A stretch of DNA of 64,000 bases from Streptomyces roseoverticillatus (GTDB lineage Bacteria > Actinomycetota > Actinomycetes > Streptomycetales > Streptomycetaceae), in NCBI RefSeq assembly GCF_000719265.1, contig NZ_JOFL01000015.1:62001-126000 (forward strand), written 5' to 3'. Both the position numbers and the translations under genes were made by a program. The notes beneath the pieces were generated by a model. The model saw only the letters and a program-made list of their open reading frames with translations, did no database searches and was not told the DNA's origin. Shown here in pieces: positions 25,852-35,172 of the stretch; position 1 is the first letter of the stretch, and each line of letters begins with the position of its first letter.

Positions 25852-26523
25852 CTACTGCGCGCCCGGCCGCACCAGCCCGCTCTCGTACGCGTAGACCGCC
25901 GCCTGCACGCGGTCCCGCAGCCCGAGCTTCGTCAGGACGTGCCCCACGTGCGTCTTCACCGTGGTCTCGCTGACGAACAGATCCGCCGCGATCTCCGCGT
26001 TCGACAGGCCGCGCGCCACCAGCTTCAGCACCTCGACCTCGCGGTCCGTCAGCGTGTGCAGCGTGTCCGGCAGCGGCTCCTCGCCCGACGGAAGATGGCC
26101 CGCGTACTTGTCCAGCAGCCGGCGCGTGATGCTCGGCGCGAGCATCGCCTCGCCGCCCGCCACCACCCGGATCGCCTGCACCAGCTCATTGGCCGGCGCG
26201 TCCTTCAGCAGGAAGCCGCTCGCACCCGCGCGCAGCGCCTCCACCACGTACTCGTCGAGATCGAAGGTGGTCAGCACCAGCACCTTCGCCGGGCCGTTCC
26301 GGTCCGGACCGGTGATCTGGCGCGTCGCCTCGACGCCGTCCATCCGGGGCATCCGGATGTCCATCAGGACCACATCCGGCTGCAGGGCCCGCACCTGATC
26401 CAGCGCCTGCAGGCCGTCCCCCGCCTCGCCCACCACCGCGAGGTCCTGTTCCGCTTCGAGAATCATCCGGAAGCCGGTGCGCAGCAGCGGCTGGTCGTCG
26501 ACCAGTAGGACGCGGATCGCCAC
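25852..26523 (-). CDS. NarL/LuxR-type response regulator (orphan)
   Basis: 223 aa from GTG 26523 with AAGGAG upstream. The receiver domain at 1-125 has acidic pocket D9/D10, phosphoacceptor D55 (VLMDIRMP) and the switch Thr of VLVLTTFD. The C-terminal LuxR helix-turn-helix is LTDREVEVLKLVARGLSNAEIA plus VSETTVKTHVGHVLTKLGLRDR. No sensor kinase gene is adjacent. It lies 13 bp downstream of the RecB-like nuclease in the same orientation, so the two may share a transcript. In streptomycetes such regulators usually pair with a separate HisKA_3 kinase; the partner and targets are unknown. Confidence 0.9.
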   Translation of the reverse strand: MAIRVLLVDDQPLLRTGFRMILEAEQDLAVVGEAGDGLQALDQVRALQPDVVLMDIRMPRMDGVEATRQITGPDRNGPAKVLVLTTFDLDEYVVEALRAGASGFLLKDAPANELVQAIRVVAGGEAMLAPSITRRLLDKYAGHLPSGEEPLPDTLHTLTDREVEVLKLVARGLSNAEIAADLFVSETTVKTHVGHVLTKLGLRDRVQAAVYAYESGLVRPGAQ

Positions 26524-26536
26524 AGGAACTCCTTCG

Positions 26537-27490
26537 TTAGACCGTGCCCATTCTGCCCTGCGCGCTCTCCTGCGGGGCCACCCGGCCGTCGCGCTGCGCC
26601 ACGACCGGCAGCGGGTACGGCGGGGGAGTGCCGCCGAACTCCGGGCACACCGCCTGGTGGTCGCACCAGCCGCACAGCTTCGTCGGCCGCGGCCGCCACT
26701 CGCCGGTCTCCGTGGCCAGCACGATCGCGTCCCACAGCGCCCGCAGCTTGCGCTCGACCGCCAGCAGCTCGGCCTCCACCGGGTCGTACGTCAGTACGTC
26801 CCCGCTGCCCAGGTAGACCAGCTGGAGCCGGCGCGGCACCCGGCCCTTCAGCTTCCACAGCACCAACGCGTAGAACGTCATCTGGAACAGCGCCTCGGAG
26901 CGGAACCGCGGGGCCGGCGCCTTGCCCGTCTTGTAGTCCACGATGCGCACGTCGCCCGTCGGCGCCACGTCCACCCGGTCGATGAAACCGCGCAGCAGCG
27001 GGCCCGACTCCAGCGCCGTCTCCACGTACAGCTCGCGCTCCGCGGGCTCCAGCCGCGTCGGGTCCTCCAGCGTGAACCAGCGCTCGACCAGCCGCTCCGC
27101 CTCGCCCAGCCACTTCGCCAGCAGCGCCGGGTCGTGCGCGCCGTCCCCGTCGTGGAACAACTCGGCCAGCTCCGGGCGGGAGGCCAGCAGCCGCTCCCAC
27201 TCGCCGGGCACCAGCCCCCGGGCCCGCTCCGTCGTCCGCTCCGCCGCGGGAGCGTCGAAGAGCCGCTCCAGCACCGCGTGCACCACCGTGCCGCGGGTGG
27301 CCGCCGCGCTCGGCTTCTCCGGCAGCCGGTCGATCACCCGGAACCGGTACAACAGCGGGCACTGCATGAAATCGCCCGCCCGCGACGGCGAGAGCGCCTT
27401 CGGCCGCCCCGGCCCCGTACCCGTCTCCGCAGGCCCGCGCCCCACGACCGCCCCGTCCTGCCCGGCAGGGGCCCCACTGTCCATACCCAT
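26537..27490 (-). CDS. RecB/Cas4-like PD-(D/E)XK nuclease with four Fe-S cysteines
   Basis: 317 aa from ATG 27490; ATG 27484 is an alternative. TAGGGT ends 8 nt before 27490, and no good ribosome site exists. The core is that of RecB-type nucleases: GTVVHAVLERLF (motif His), GFIDRVDV (Asp), and D185-Y-K187 in VDYKTGK. Cys44 (FMQCPLLYRF) plus the C-terminal C-x2-C-x5-C in LCGWCDHQAVC reproduces the iron-sulphur staple of AddB and Cas4. It has no helicase domain. A homologue (Rv2119) lies in the same neighbourhood in mycobacteria. Expected activity is single-strand DNA exonuclease or end processing in repair; the partner is unknown. Confidence 0.85.
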   Translation of the reverse strand: MGMDSGAPAGQDGAVVGRGPAETGTGPGRPKALSPSRAGDFMQCPLLYRFRVIDRLPEKPSAAATRGTVVHAVLERLFDAPAAERTTERARGLVPGEWERLLASRPELAELFHDGDGAHDPALLAKWLGEAERLVERWFTLEDPTRLEPAERELYVETALESGPLLRGFIDRVDVAPTGDVRIVDYKTGKAPAPRFRSEALFQMTFYALVLWKLKGRVPRRLQLVYLGSGDVLTYDPVEAELLAVERKLRALWDAIVLATETGEWRPRPTKLCGWCDHQAVCPEFGGTPPPYPLPVVAQRDGRVAPQESAQGRMGTV

Positions 27491-27498
27491 GACAGAAA

Positions 27499-27504
27499 AC
27501 CCTA
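27499..27504 (-). promoter_or_regulatory. candidate -10 box (TAGGGT) of the RecB-like nuclease
   Basis: On the minus strand TAGGGT ends 8 nt before ATG 27490, which favours this start and a near-leaderless mRNA. Confidence 0.4.
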
Positions 27505-27614
27505 AGGCCCGCCACCGACAGCCGGCGTCATACCATCGACCACAGACCCCTTCGCACTGCATGATCGGAGCAGCACCGGTCACCTGCGAGGGCCGCATCC
27601 GACGAGGGGACACC

Positions 27615-28856
27615 GTGGAGAACAGCGGGCAGAGCAGGTCCGGCGGCGGGGGCGCCGGTGACCACGAGCCCGGGAAGCGCACGCCGGAACGCCCCCGCGA
27701 GAGCGGCGGCGGCATCCTCATGGGCCGCCCCTTCGGCGTACCGGTCTACGTGGCCCCCAGCTGGTTCCTCGTCGCCGCCCTCATCACCTGGGTCTTCGGC
27801 GGCCAGCTCGACCGCGTGCTCCCCGAGCTCGGCCGCGCCCGCTACCTCGTCTCCCTCTTCTTCGCCGTCGCCTTCTACGCCTCGGTCCTCGTCCACGAGC
27901 TCGCCCACACCGTTGCCGCGCTCCGCTTCAAGCTCCCCGTGCGCCGCATCCAGCTCCAGTTCTTCGGCGGCGTCTCCGAGATCGAGAAGGAGACCGAGAC
28001 CCCCGGCCGCGAGTTCGTCCTCGCCTTCGTCGGCCCCCTGCTCTCCCTCGTCCTCGCCGGCGTCTTCTACCTCGGCGTGCTCGCCGTCGAGCCCGGCACC
28101 GTCCCCGGCGTCCTGCTCGCCGGCCTGATGGTCTCCAACCTGCTCGTTGCCGCCTTCAACCTGCTCCCCGGCCTCCCGCTGGACGGCGGCCGCATGCTCC
28201 GCGCCGTCGTCTGGAAGCTCAGCGGCAACCCCATGACCGGCACCGTCGCCGCCGCCTGGATCGGCCGCGCCCTCGCCGTCGCCGTCCTCGTCGGCCTGCC
28301 CCTGCTCACCCGCGCCGGCGGCGGCCTCGGCGAGTCCGGGGCGAACCTCGGCGGCCTCGACTCCCTCACCGACGCCCTCCTCGCGGCGATCCTGGCCGCC
28401 ATCATCTGGACCGGCGCCGGCAACAGCCTCCGCATGGCCCGCCTGCGCGAGCGCCTCCCCGCCCTCTCGGCCCGCGCCCTCACCCGCCGCGCCGTCCCCG
28501 TCCCCGCCGCCACCCCCCTCTCCGAGGCCCTGCGCCGCGCCGGGGAGGCCGGCGCCCGCGCCCTCGTCGTCGTCGACGGCCAGGGCAGCCCCACCGCCCT
28601 CGTCCGCGAGGCCGCCATCGTCGGCGTCCCCGAGCACCGCCGCCCCTGGGTCGCCGTCAGCGCCCTCGCCCAGGACCTCCGGGACGGCATGCGCGTCCCC
28701 GCCGACCTCGCCGGAGAAGAGCTCCTGGACGTGCTGCGGGCCACACCCGCGACGGAATACCTCGTGACCGAGGAAGGCGGGGAGGTCTACGGCGTGCTGT
28801 CCGCGGCGGACGTAGAGCGCGCCTTCGTCGCGGCGATGGCCCGGCCGGCGCCGTAG
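27615..28856 (+). CDS. site-2 protease (M50) with C-terminal CBS region
   Basis: 413 aa from GTG 27615 (GAGGGGA upstream). After a charged 35-residue N-terminus come transmembrane helices with H94-E-L-A-H98, the zinc site, and the second motif LPGLPLDGGR containing Asp190. About 5-6 membrane segments are evident. Residues about 290-405 form a soluble CBS-pair-like domain (PAATPLSEALRRAGEAGARALVVVD, EYLVTEEGGEVYGVLSAADVERAF) that may sense adenine nucleotides. It belongs to the SpoIVFB/Rv2625c-like branch rather than RseP, as no PDZ domain is present. It cleaves a membrane-embedded substrate, possibly an anti-sigma factor. It is divergent from the RecB-like gene and upstream of trmI. Confidence 0.9.
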   Translation: MENSGQSRSGGGGAGDHEPGKRTPERPRESGGGILMGRPFGVPVYVAPSWFLVAALITWVFGGQLDRVLPELGRARYLVSLFFAVAFYASVLVHELAHTVAALRFKLPVRRIQLQFFGGVSEIEKETETPGREFVLAFVGPLLSLVLAGVFYLGVLAVEPGTVPGVLLAGLMVSNLLVAAFNLLPGLPLDGGRMLRAVVWKLSGNPMTGTVAAAWIGRALAVAVLVGLPLLTRAGGGLGESGANLGGLDSLTDALLAAILAAIIWTGAGNSLRMARLRERLPALSARALTRRAVPVPAATPLSEALRRAGEAGARALVVVDGQGSPTALVREAAIVGVPEHRRPWVAVSALAQDLRDGMRVPADLAGEELLDVLRATPATEYLVTEEGGEVYGVLSAADVERAFVAAMARPAP

Positions 28857-29017
28857 CGGAGCGTATCCGGCCCGCCCGGCGTGAGGCCCCCGCGCGCAGC
28901 GCGGTCCGGGGGTCCGACGGGCGAAGCCGCTTCGGAAACGGAGCAGCGGCGGGACCGCGGCCGGGAAGCCCGCGGGGACCCGCCCCACAGGTGGTCGGCG
29001 GCCCGCAGGGCACCCGG

Positions 29018-29023
29018 TACGCT
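29018..29023 (+). promoter_or_regulatory. -10 box (TACGCT) of a probable leaderless trmI promoter
   Basis: TACGCT, then exactly 6 nt (GGTCAC), then the ATG at 29030, with no Shine-Dalgarno. Hexamer and spacing are identical to those of mshC. Confidence 0.55.
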
Positions 29024-29029
29024 GGTCAC

Positions 29030-29917
29030 ATGTCCGAACCGACCGGTGCCGCCCGCCGTCGCGGGCCCTTCCAGGTCGGGGACCAGGTCCAGCTCACCGA
29101 CCCCAAGGGACGCCACTACACCTTCACGCTCGAAGCCGGGAAGCAGTTCCACACCCACAAGGGTGCCTTCCCCCACGACGAGCTGATCGGTGCCCCCGAA
29201 GGCAGTGTTGTCCGTACCACGGGAAACGTCGCCTACCTCGCGCTGCGCCCCCTGCTCCCCGACTACGTCCTGTCCATGCCCCGCGGCGCCGCCGTGGTCT
29301 ACCCCAAGGACGCGGGGCAGATCCTGGCCTTCGCCGACATCTTCGCCGGCGCGCGCGTCGTCGAGGCCGGGGTGGGCTCCGGCTCGCTCAGCGCCTTCCT
29401 GCTGCGCGCCATCGGTGACCAGGGCATGCTGCACTCCTACGAGCGCCGCGCGGACTTCGCCGAGATCGCCCAGGGGAACGTCGAGCGCTACTTCGGCGGC
29501 CCGCACCCCGCCTGGCAGCTGACCGTCGGCGACCTCCAGGACAACCTGTCCGACACGGACGTCGACCGCGTCATCCTCGACATGCTCGCCCCCTGGGAGT
29601 GCCTGGAGGCCGTCTCCAAGGCGCTCGTCCCCGGCGGCATCCTCTGCTGCTACGTGGCGACGACCACCCAGCTCGCCCGGACCGTCGAGTCCATCCGCGA
29701 GATCGGCTGCTTCGCCGAGCCGCAGCCGTGGGAGTCGATGATCCGCAACTGGCACGTCGAGGGCCTGGCCGTCCGGCCGGACCACCGCATGATCGGCCAC
29801 ACCGGCTTCCTGGTCACCGCCCGCCGCCTCGCGGACGGCGTCGAGCCGCCCATGCGCCGCCGCCGCCCCGCCAAGGGCGCCTACGGCGAGGACTACGAAG
29901 GCCCCAACAAGGGCTGA
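29030..29917 (+). CDS. trmI: tRNA (adenine-58-N1) methyltransferase TrmI
   Basis: 295 aa. An N-terminal beta-rich domain (about 10-75) is followed by a Rossmann methyltransferase core with AdoMet motif VVEAGVGSGSLSAFLLRAIG (about 107-126). The catalytic motif is DRVILDMLAPWECLE (about 180-195), with the conserved Asp. TrmI forms a tetramer and makes m1A58 in the T-loop of tRNAs using S-adenosylmethionine. The Lys-rich C-terminal tail resembles mycobacterial Rv2118c, also encoded near mpa. ATG 29030 is supported by the leaderless-type TACGCT box rather than a ribosome site. Confidence 0.93.
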   Translation: MSEPTGAARRRGPFQVGDQVQLTDPKGRHYTFTLEAGKQFHTHKGAFPHDELIGAPEGSVVRTTGNVAYLALRPLLPDYVLSMPRGAAVVYPKDAGQILAFADIFAGARVVEAGVGSGSLSAFLLRAIGDQGMLHSYERRADFAEIAQGNVERYFGGPHPAWQLTVGDLQDNLSDTDVDRVILDMLAPWECLEAVSKALVPGGILCCYVATTTQLARTVESIREIGCFAEPQPWESMIRNWHVEGLAVRPDHRMIGHTGFLVTARRLADGVEPPMRRRRPAKGAYGEDYEGPNKG

Positions 29918-29945
29918 CCCCGAACGCCGCGTGCCCGGCACGCAC

Positions 29946-29994
29946 GGCGCCGCCCCCGAGTCCCCCGCACCGCGGGGAACTCGGGGGCGGCGCC
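29946..29994 (+). terminator. terminator of trmI
   Basis: A 23-bp stem with a single mismatch, spanning 29946-29994 around a 3-nt loop, followed by TCTTCGTTAG, 29 bp after the trmI stop. Confidence 0.85.
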
Positions 29995-30164
29995 TCTTCG
30001 TTAGGCTCACCCGCCCGGCTCGCGCCCGCGCCCCGGCCCGCACATTCCGGCGGCCCTCCACCGGCGTGCCCGCTGTTCACCGGTACGCGGTGATGTGGCA
30101 CGATGCTGATCAATTCAGCGTCCCTCCGCATCCCCCGCAGTCACCGCCACAGGAGTCAGCGCGC

Positions 30165-30779
30165 GTGCAGCCACCGGCCGGCAGTCTTCGTCCAGACCGT
30201 GCTCATCCCGACCCCGAGCCCGCCGAGCCCCTCCCGCACACCCGCCCCGGGCCCGTGCACTGGCTGGTCACCGCCGTGGCCCTGGCCGCCGTGATCGCCG
30301 CGGCCTGCGTCACCGGCCCCCGCGAGGACCCGGCCCCGGCCCGGGCCGTCGCCCCCGCCGCGGCCACGCGGGCCCCCGACGCGCTCGCCGCCCGCTATCC
30401 GCTGCAGTGCGGCCCCGGCGGCGGACCCGACGTCGTCCAGCAGGTCACCTCGGACCTCGACCACGACGGCAGGCTGGAGACCGTGGCCGTCGTGCGCTGC
30501 CGCGCCGGCGGCGGCACCCCGCCCAGCGGCGTCTACCTCCTCGCCGAGCCCCGCACGTACGGCGAGCCGCCGCGCGTGCTCGCCACGCTCGTGGACCCCA
30601 AGGAGAAGATGACCGTCACCGGTCTCACCGTCACCGAGGGCACCGTTTCGGCCACTCTGCTCGGCTACTCCGCCCCGAGCGTGCCGCGTTGCTGCCCGGA
30701 CATGCAGCGGACCGTCGAATGGCACTGGAAGAACGGGAAGTTCGTCCTCCGGCCGCGCCCGGTCGCGGGGAGTGTGTGA
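30165..30779 (+). CDS. small membrane-anchored protein of unknown function
   Basis: 204 aa from GTG 30165, 9 nt after AGGAG. A longer in-frame start (ATG 30092) would add a Pro-rich peptide and bypass this site. A Pro/Asp-rich cytoplasmic N-terminus precedes one hydrophobic helix (VHWLVTAVALAAVIAAACV, about 31-49). An Ala/Pro-rich linker follows, then an exported domain of about 130 residues with DLDHDGRLETVAVVRC, an EF-hand-like or FG-GAP-like Asp cluster, and three cysteines near the end (CRAG, RCCPD). I do not recognise the family beyond a streptomycete hypothetical secreted protein. It is convergent with the ferredoxin gene, only 4 bp apart. Confidence 0.75.
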   Translation: MQPPAGSLRPDRAHPDPEPAEPLPHTRPGPVHWLVTAVALAAVIAAACVTGPREDPAPARAVAPAAATRAPDALAARYPLQCGPGGGPDVVQQVTSDLDHDGRLETVAVVRCRAGGGTPPSGVYLLAEPRTYGEPPRVLATLVDPKEKMTVTGLTVTEGTVSATLLGYSAPSVPRCCPDMQRTVEWHWKNGKFVLRPRPVAGSV

Positions 30780-30783
30780 TCCG

Positions 30784-31122
30784 TCACTCGGCGTCGGGGC
30801 CGTAGATCTCCACCCTGTCCGAGATGCGGCGCACATGAATGCAGTCGCCCGGGCACTCCTTCGCGGAGTCCCGGACGTCGGTGAGCAGGGTCAGCGGCAC
30901 CGGAGTCGTCGCGCCCGGCTCCTGCAGCAGCTCGTCGTCGGCGCTCTTCACGTAGGCCAGGCCGTCGATGTCCAGCTCGAAGACCTCGGGCGCATACTGG
31001 GCGCAGATCCCGTCCCCTGTGCACAGGTCCTGGTCGATCCAGACCTCCAGAGCCTCGTCCGTAGCATCCCGGCCCACCGGAGCCCCGGCCGTGTCTGCGC
31101 GGTCGTCGTTCTGCACGGTCAT
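30784..31122 (-). CDS. ferredoxin (3Fe-4S/4Fe-4S type)
   Basis: 112 aa from ATG 31122 (GGGCGAG upstream); an in-frame extension to 31305 lacks a ribosome site. Cluster ligands: DLCTGDGIC gives C-x5-C and ECPGDCI gives C-P plus an extra Cys. The usual second Cys of a C-x2-C is replaced by Gly, as in 3Fe-4S ferredoxins that serve P450s. The APEVFELD signature follows the first pair. About 30 residues between the halves and a 25-residue acidic N-terminus make it longer than the usual 65-70 aa. It is divergent from mpa. The electron partner is unknown; no P450 or reductase is nearby. Confidence 0.88.
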   Translation of the reverse strand: MTVQNDDRADTAGAPVGRDATDEALEVWIDQDLCTGDGICAQYAPEVFELDIDGLAYVKSADDELLQEPGATTPVPLTLLTDVRDSAKECPGDCIHVRRISDRVEIYGPDAE

Positions 31123-31365
31123 CTCGCCCTGCCGTTCGCTACGTCTGTGAATCAATTGGAGCCAGCCCTGACGGGTGTTGACCGACTCGACGATACAACC
31201 GCCCGCTTTCCGATGTTGATGGGTGGGTATTCCCCTGCTGTGGGGACGTGCGCAAGGGTGAAGATCGGACACACTCCGACCGGGTTTGTGATCTAGGGGT
31301 TTCAACCTGCACCGGCCCAGGTAGGGTCAGGAAGCGTCCAGCTCCCCTTGGAGGAGGTGAGGACC
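31123..31365. promoter_or_regulatory. divergent ferredoxin/mpa promoter region
   Basis: A 243-bp gap with no gene. It is AT-richer at 31140-31260 and contains TTGACC at 31180-31185. A TAGGGT box near 31322, followed by a 40-nt leader with GGAGGAGG, is the best candidate start for mpa transcription. Assignments were not tested. Confidence 0.35.
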
Positions 31366-33132
31366 GTGGCAGCCCACGACGACGACATGAACCGCGGCAT
31401 CCGGCCGGGACGAGCGTCCGACGACCTCGCGAGCCAGGTTGCCTATTACGAGCAGGAGATCGCCGTCCTGCGACGCAAGCTCGCCGACTCTCCGCGTCAC
31501 ACGAGGATTCTCGAAGAGCGGATCGTCGAGCTCCAGACCAACCTGGCCGGCGTGTCCGCTCAGAACGAGCGGCTCGCCAACACCCTCCGCGAGGCACGCG
31601 ACCAGATCGTCGCCCTCAAGGAGGAGGTCGACCGGCTCGCACAGCCACCGGCCGGCTTCGGGGTCTTCCTCAAAGCCAACGACGACGGCACGGCCGACAT
31701 CTTCACCGGGGGCCGCAAGCTCCGGGTGAACGTCAGCCCCAGCGTCGAGGTGGAGGACCTCCGGCGCGGCCAGGAGGTCATGCTCAACGAAGCGCTCAAC
31801 GTGGTCGAGGCCATGGAGTTCGAGCGGGCCGGGGACATCGTCACCCTCAAGGAGATCCTCGAGGACGGCGAGCGCGCCCTGGTCATCGGGCACACCGACG
31901 AGGAGCGGGTGGTGAGGCTCGCCGAGCCGCTGCTGGACACCACCATCCGCCCCGGCGACGCCCTGCTCCTGGAGCCCCGTTCCGGCTACGTCTACGAGAT
32001 CATCCCGAAGAGCGAGGTCGAGGAGCTCGTCCTCGAAGAGGTCCCGGACATCGACTACACCAAGATCGGCGGTCTGGGGAACCAGATCGAGCTGATCCGC
32101 GATGCGGTCGAGCTCCCCTACCTCTACCCCGACCTCTTCAAGGAGCACGAACTGCGGCCGCCCAAGGGCGTGCTGCTGTACGGCCCGCCCGGCTGCGGCA
32201 AGACGCTCATCGCCAAGGCCGTCGCCAACTCCCTTGCCAAGAAGGTCGCCGAGGTCACCGGCAAGCCCGCGGGGAAGAGCTTCTTCCTCAACATCAAGGG
32301 CCCCGAGCTCCTCAACAAGTACGTCGGGGAGACCGAGCGGCACATCCGGCTGATCTTCCAGCGCGCCAGGGAGAAGGCCAGCGAGGGCACCCCGGTCATC
32401 GTCTTCTTCGACGAGATGGACTCCCTCTTCCGCACCCGCGGCTCCGGAGTCAGCTCGGACGTCGAGAACACCATCGTCCCCCAGCTCCTCTCCGAGATCG
32501 ACGGCGTCGAGGGCCTGGAGAACGTGATCGTGATCGGCGCCTCCAACCGGGAGGACATGATCGACCCGGCCATCCTGCGCCCCGGCCGCCTCGACGTGAA
32601 GATCAAGATCGAGCGCCCGGACGCCGAGGCCGCCAAGGACATCTTCTCGAAGTACCTCACCCAGACCCTGCCCATCCACGCGGACGACCTCACCGAGCAC
32701 GGCGGGGACGCCAAGGCCGCCGTGGCCGGCATGATCCAGTCGGTCGTCGAGCAGATGTACGCGGAATCCGAGGAAAACCGCTTCCTCGAGGTCACCTACG
32801 CCAATGGCGACAAGGAAGTCCTCTATTTCAAGGACTTCAACTCCGGCGCCATGATCCAGAACATTGTGGACCGGGCGAAGAAGATGGCGATCAAGGCCTT
32901 CCTCGACCACAACCAGAAGGGTCTGCGCGTCTCCCACCTGCTCGCCGCCTGCGTCGACGAGTTCAAGGAGAACGAGGACCTGCCCAACACCACCAACCCG
33001 GACGACTGGGCCCGGATCTCCGGCAAGAAGGGCGAGCGGATCGTCTTCATCCGCACCCTGGTCACCGGAAAGCAGGGCGCCGACACCGGCCGCTCCATCG
33101 ACACGGTGGCGAATACCGGCCAGTACCTGTAG
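31366..33132 (+). CDS. arc: Mpa/ARC, proteasomal AAA ATPase
   Basis: 588 aa from GTG 31366, 8 nt after GGAGGAGG (TTG 31348 and GTG 31357 overlap that site). Domain order matches Mpa/ARC: N-terminal coiled coil (about 21-95) that captures Pup, tandem OB domains (about 96-235), and AAA core with Walker A GPPGCGKT at 273-280 and Walker B VFFDEMDS (346-353). The C-terminus ends GQYL, the terminal Tyr-Leu type tail that docks in proteasome alpha pockets. The hexamer unfolds pupylated proteins and feeds them to PrcAB. It heads the locus mpa-dop-pup-prcB-prcA. Confidence 0.96.
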   Translation: MAAHDDDMNRGIRPGRASDDLASQVAYYEQEIAVLRRKLADSPRHTRILEERIVELQTNLAGVSAQNERLANTLREARDQIVALKEEVDRLAQPPAGFGVFLKANDDGTADIFTGGRKLRVNVSPSVEVEDLRRGQEVMLNEALNVVEAMEFERAGDIVTLKEILEDGERALVIGHTDEERVVRLAEPLLDTTIRPGDALLLEPRSGYVYEIIPKSEVEELVLEEVPDIDYTKIGGLGNQIELIRDAVELPYLYPDLFKEHELRPPKGVLLYGPPGCGKTLIAKAVANSLAKKVAEVTGKPAGKSFFLNIKGPELLNKYVGETERHIRLIFQRAREKASEGTPVIVFFDEMDSLFRTRGSGVSSDVENTIVPQLLSEIDGVEGLENVIVIGASNREDMIDPAILRPGRLDVKIKIERPDAEAAKDIFSKYLTQTLPIHADDLTEHGGDAKAAVAGMIQSVVEQMYAESEENRFLEVTYANGDKEVLYFKDFNSGAMIQNIVDRAKKMAIKAFLDHNQKGLRVSHLLAACVDEFKENEDLPNTTNPDDWARISGKKGERIVFIRTLVTGKQGADTGRSIDTVANTGQYL

Positions 33133-33486
33133 GACCGCCGTCCGGCTGCGGATGTCCCGCCCCCGCCCTGGCGGGGGCACACCCCGGGACAACCGCGGCC
33201 GGACGCGTTTTTCCCGGGGTGTGCGCGTTCTCCGGGTTTGCCGCAGGTCTCTGGGTTTTCCGCAGGATTCCCGCCAGGATCGCGCCACGGGGAGCGCCCA
33301 TGGCCCGGGTACGCCACGAACCGGAGCAATGACTGTAATGATCTCCCCACCGCCGCAAAGCCGTTCTAGGCTCTTCGATACCGCCGCAGCGCGCGCCGGG
33401 GGACCGAGGGCCGGACACGGACCGGATGCGCAGCGGTACTTGAGCGCCGACCCCACCAGGGGGCGCCGCCGGGCAAGGAGGGCCGC
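33133..33486. other. 354-bp mpa-dop intergenic region with hairpin
   Basis: A 13-bp perfect inverted repeat (33177-33189 with 33212-33224) follows a GCCCCCGCC-rich run after mpa and probably terminates or attenuates transcription. CCGCAGG occurs twice (33241-33267) in a short direct repeat. The dop ribosome site AAGGAGG lies at the end. No gene is supported. Confidence 0.5.
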
Positions 33487-34998
33487 ATGACCGTACGGCG
33501 AGTAATGGGCATCGAGACGGAGTACGGGATCTCCGTCCCCGGTCACCCGAACGCCAATGCCATGCTCACCTCGTCCCAGATCGTCAACGCCTACGCCGCG
33601 GCGATGCACCGGGCGCGACGCGCCCGCTGGGACTTCGAGGAGGAGAACCCGCTGCGGGACGCCCGGGGCTTCGACCTCGCCCGCGAAGCCGCGGACTCCA
33701 GCCAGCTCACCGACGAGGACATCGGCCTCGCCAACGTCATCCTGACCAACGGCGCGCGACTCTACGTCGACCACGCCCACCCCGAGTACAGCTCCCCGGA
33801 GATCACCAACCCCCGCGACGCCGTCCTGTGGGACAAGGCCGGGGAGCGGATCATGGCCGAGGCCGCCGAGCGTGCCGCCCAGCTGCCCGGAGCCCAGCCG
33901 ATCCACCTCTACAAGAACAACACCGACAACAAGGGCGCGTCCTACGGCACCCACGAGAACTACCTGATGAAGCGGGAGACCCCCTTCTCGGACATCGTGC
34001 GCCACCTGACGCCCTTCTTCGTCTCCCGCCAGGTCGTCACCGGCGCCGGCCGCGTCGGCATCGGCCAGGACGGCCACGAGCACGGCTTCCAGCTCAGCCA
34101 GCGCGCGGACTACTTCGAGGTCGAGGTGGGCCTGGAGACCACCCTCAAGCGGCCGATCATCAACACCCGCGACGAGCCGCACGCCGACGCCGAGAAGTAC
34201 CGCCGGCTCCACGTGATCATCGGCGACGCCAACCTCTCGGAGATCTCCACCTACCTCAAGCTGGGCACCACCGCGCTGGTCCTGTCCATGATCGAGGACG
34301 GCTTCATCGTCTCCGACCTGGCCGTCGACCAGCCCGTCCGCACGCTCCACCAGGTCAGCCACGACCCCACCCTGCAACGGCTGATCACGCTCCGCAGCGG
34401 CCGCACGCTCACCGCCGTACAGCTCCAGATGGAGTACTGCGAGCTGGCCCGCAAGTACGTCGAGAACCGCTTCGGGGCCGACGCCGACGAGCAGACCAAG
34501 GACGTCCTCGGCCGCTGGGAGGACGTGCTGAACCGGCTGGAGCACGATCCGATGAGCCTGGCCGGCGAGCTGGACTGGGTGGCCAAGCGGGAGCTCCTGG
34601 AGGGCTACCGCCGCCGCGACGGCCTGGGCTGGGACGCGGCCCGGCTGCACCTGGTGGACCTGCAGTACGCGGACGTGCGGCCCGAGAAGGGGCTGTACAA
34701 CCGTCTCGCGGCCCGCGGCAGGATGAAGCGGCTGCTGGACGAGACCGAGGTGGAGCGCGCCCGTACGGTCCCGCCCGAGGACACCCGGGCCTACTTCCGC
34801 GGCCGCTGCCTGGAGCAGTACGCGGACGACGTGGCCGCGGCCTCCTGGGACTCGGTGATCTTCGACCTCCCGGGCCGTGACTCCCTGCAACGGGTGCCCA
34901 CCCTGGAGCCACTGCGCGGCACGCGCAACCACGTCAAGGAGCTCCTGGACCGCTGCCGCACCGCGGAAGAGCTGGTCCGGGTCCTCTCCGGGGGCTGA
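33487..34998 (+). CDS. dop: Dop, Pup deamidase/depupylase
   Basis: 503 aa from ATG 33487 (AAGGAGG upstream). It is a carboxylate-amine ligase fold related to glutamine synthetase: [11 protein letters not shown] (catalytic-base Glu10 region), the Dop-specific loop around 40-80 absent from Paf[20 protein letters not shown] and [13 protein letters not shown] for nucleotide/metal binding. Dop deamidates the C-terminal Gln of Pup to Glu and removes Pup from substrates. This step is required here because the pup gene downstream encodes a C-terminal Gln. Length and C-terminal domain are complete. Confidence 0.96.
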   Translation: MTVRRVMGIETEYGISVPGHPNANAMLTSSQIVNAYAAAMHRARRARWDFEEENPLRDARGFDLAREAADSSQLTDEDIGLANVILTNGARLYVDHAHPEYSSPEITNPRDAVLWDKAGERIMAEAAERAAQLPGAQPIHLYKNNTDNKGASYGTHENYLMKRETPFSDIVRHLTPFFVSRQVVTGAGRVGIGQDGHEHGFQLSQRADYFEVEVGLETTLKRPIINTRDEPHADAEKYRRLHVIIGDANLSEISTYLKLGTTALVLSMIEDGFIVSDLAVDQPVRTLHQVSHDPTLQRLITLRSGRTLTAVQLQMEYCELARKYVENRFGADADEQTKDVLGRWEDVLNRLEHDPMSLAGELDWVAKRELLEGYRRRDGLGWDAARLHLVDLQYADVRPEKGLYNRLAARGRMKRLLDETEVERARTVPPEDTRAYFRGRCLEQYADDVAAASWDSVIFDLPGRDSLQRVPTLEPLRGTRNHVKELLDRCRTAEELVRVLSGG

Positions 34999-35172
34999 GC
35001 AGGTCTGAGAGGAGGGCGTTCAGGGAATCATCACGGTGGTTCCGGGACGTTGTAGCAAGTGCAGGGCCGATGTCGGACCCGGGTTATAGGGTCTGATCAT
35101 GCAGGGCCGGGAACGGCTGAGTACGACTGTGCACGTCCGATCCAGTACGTCGAACCGAGCGGGGTGAGGGAT

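Noticed and set aside
30091..30110. TGGCACGATGCT resembling a sigma-54 promoter
   Set aside because: Streptomycetes are not known to encode sigma-54, and the spacing and second element do not fit; likely chance.
33133..33486. Possible small gene between mpa and dop
   Set aside because: Open frames here lack a ribosome site and codon bias; the stretch is better explained by a terminator and leader.
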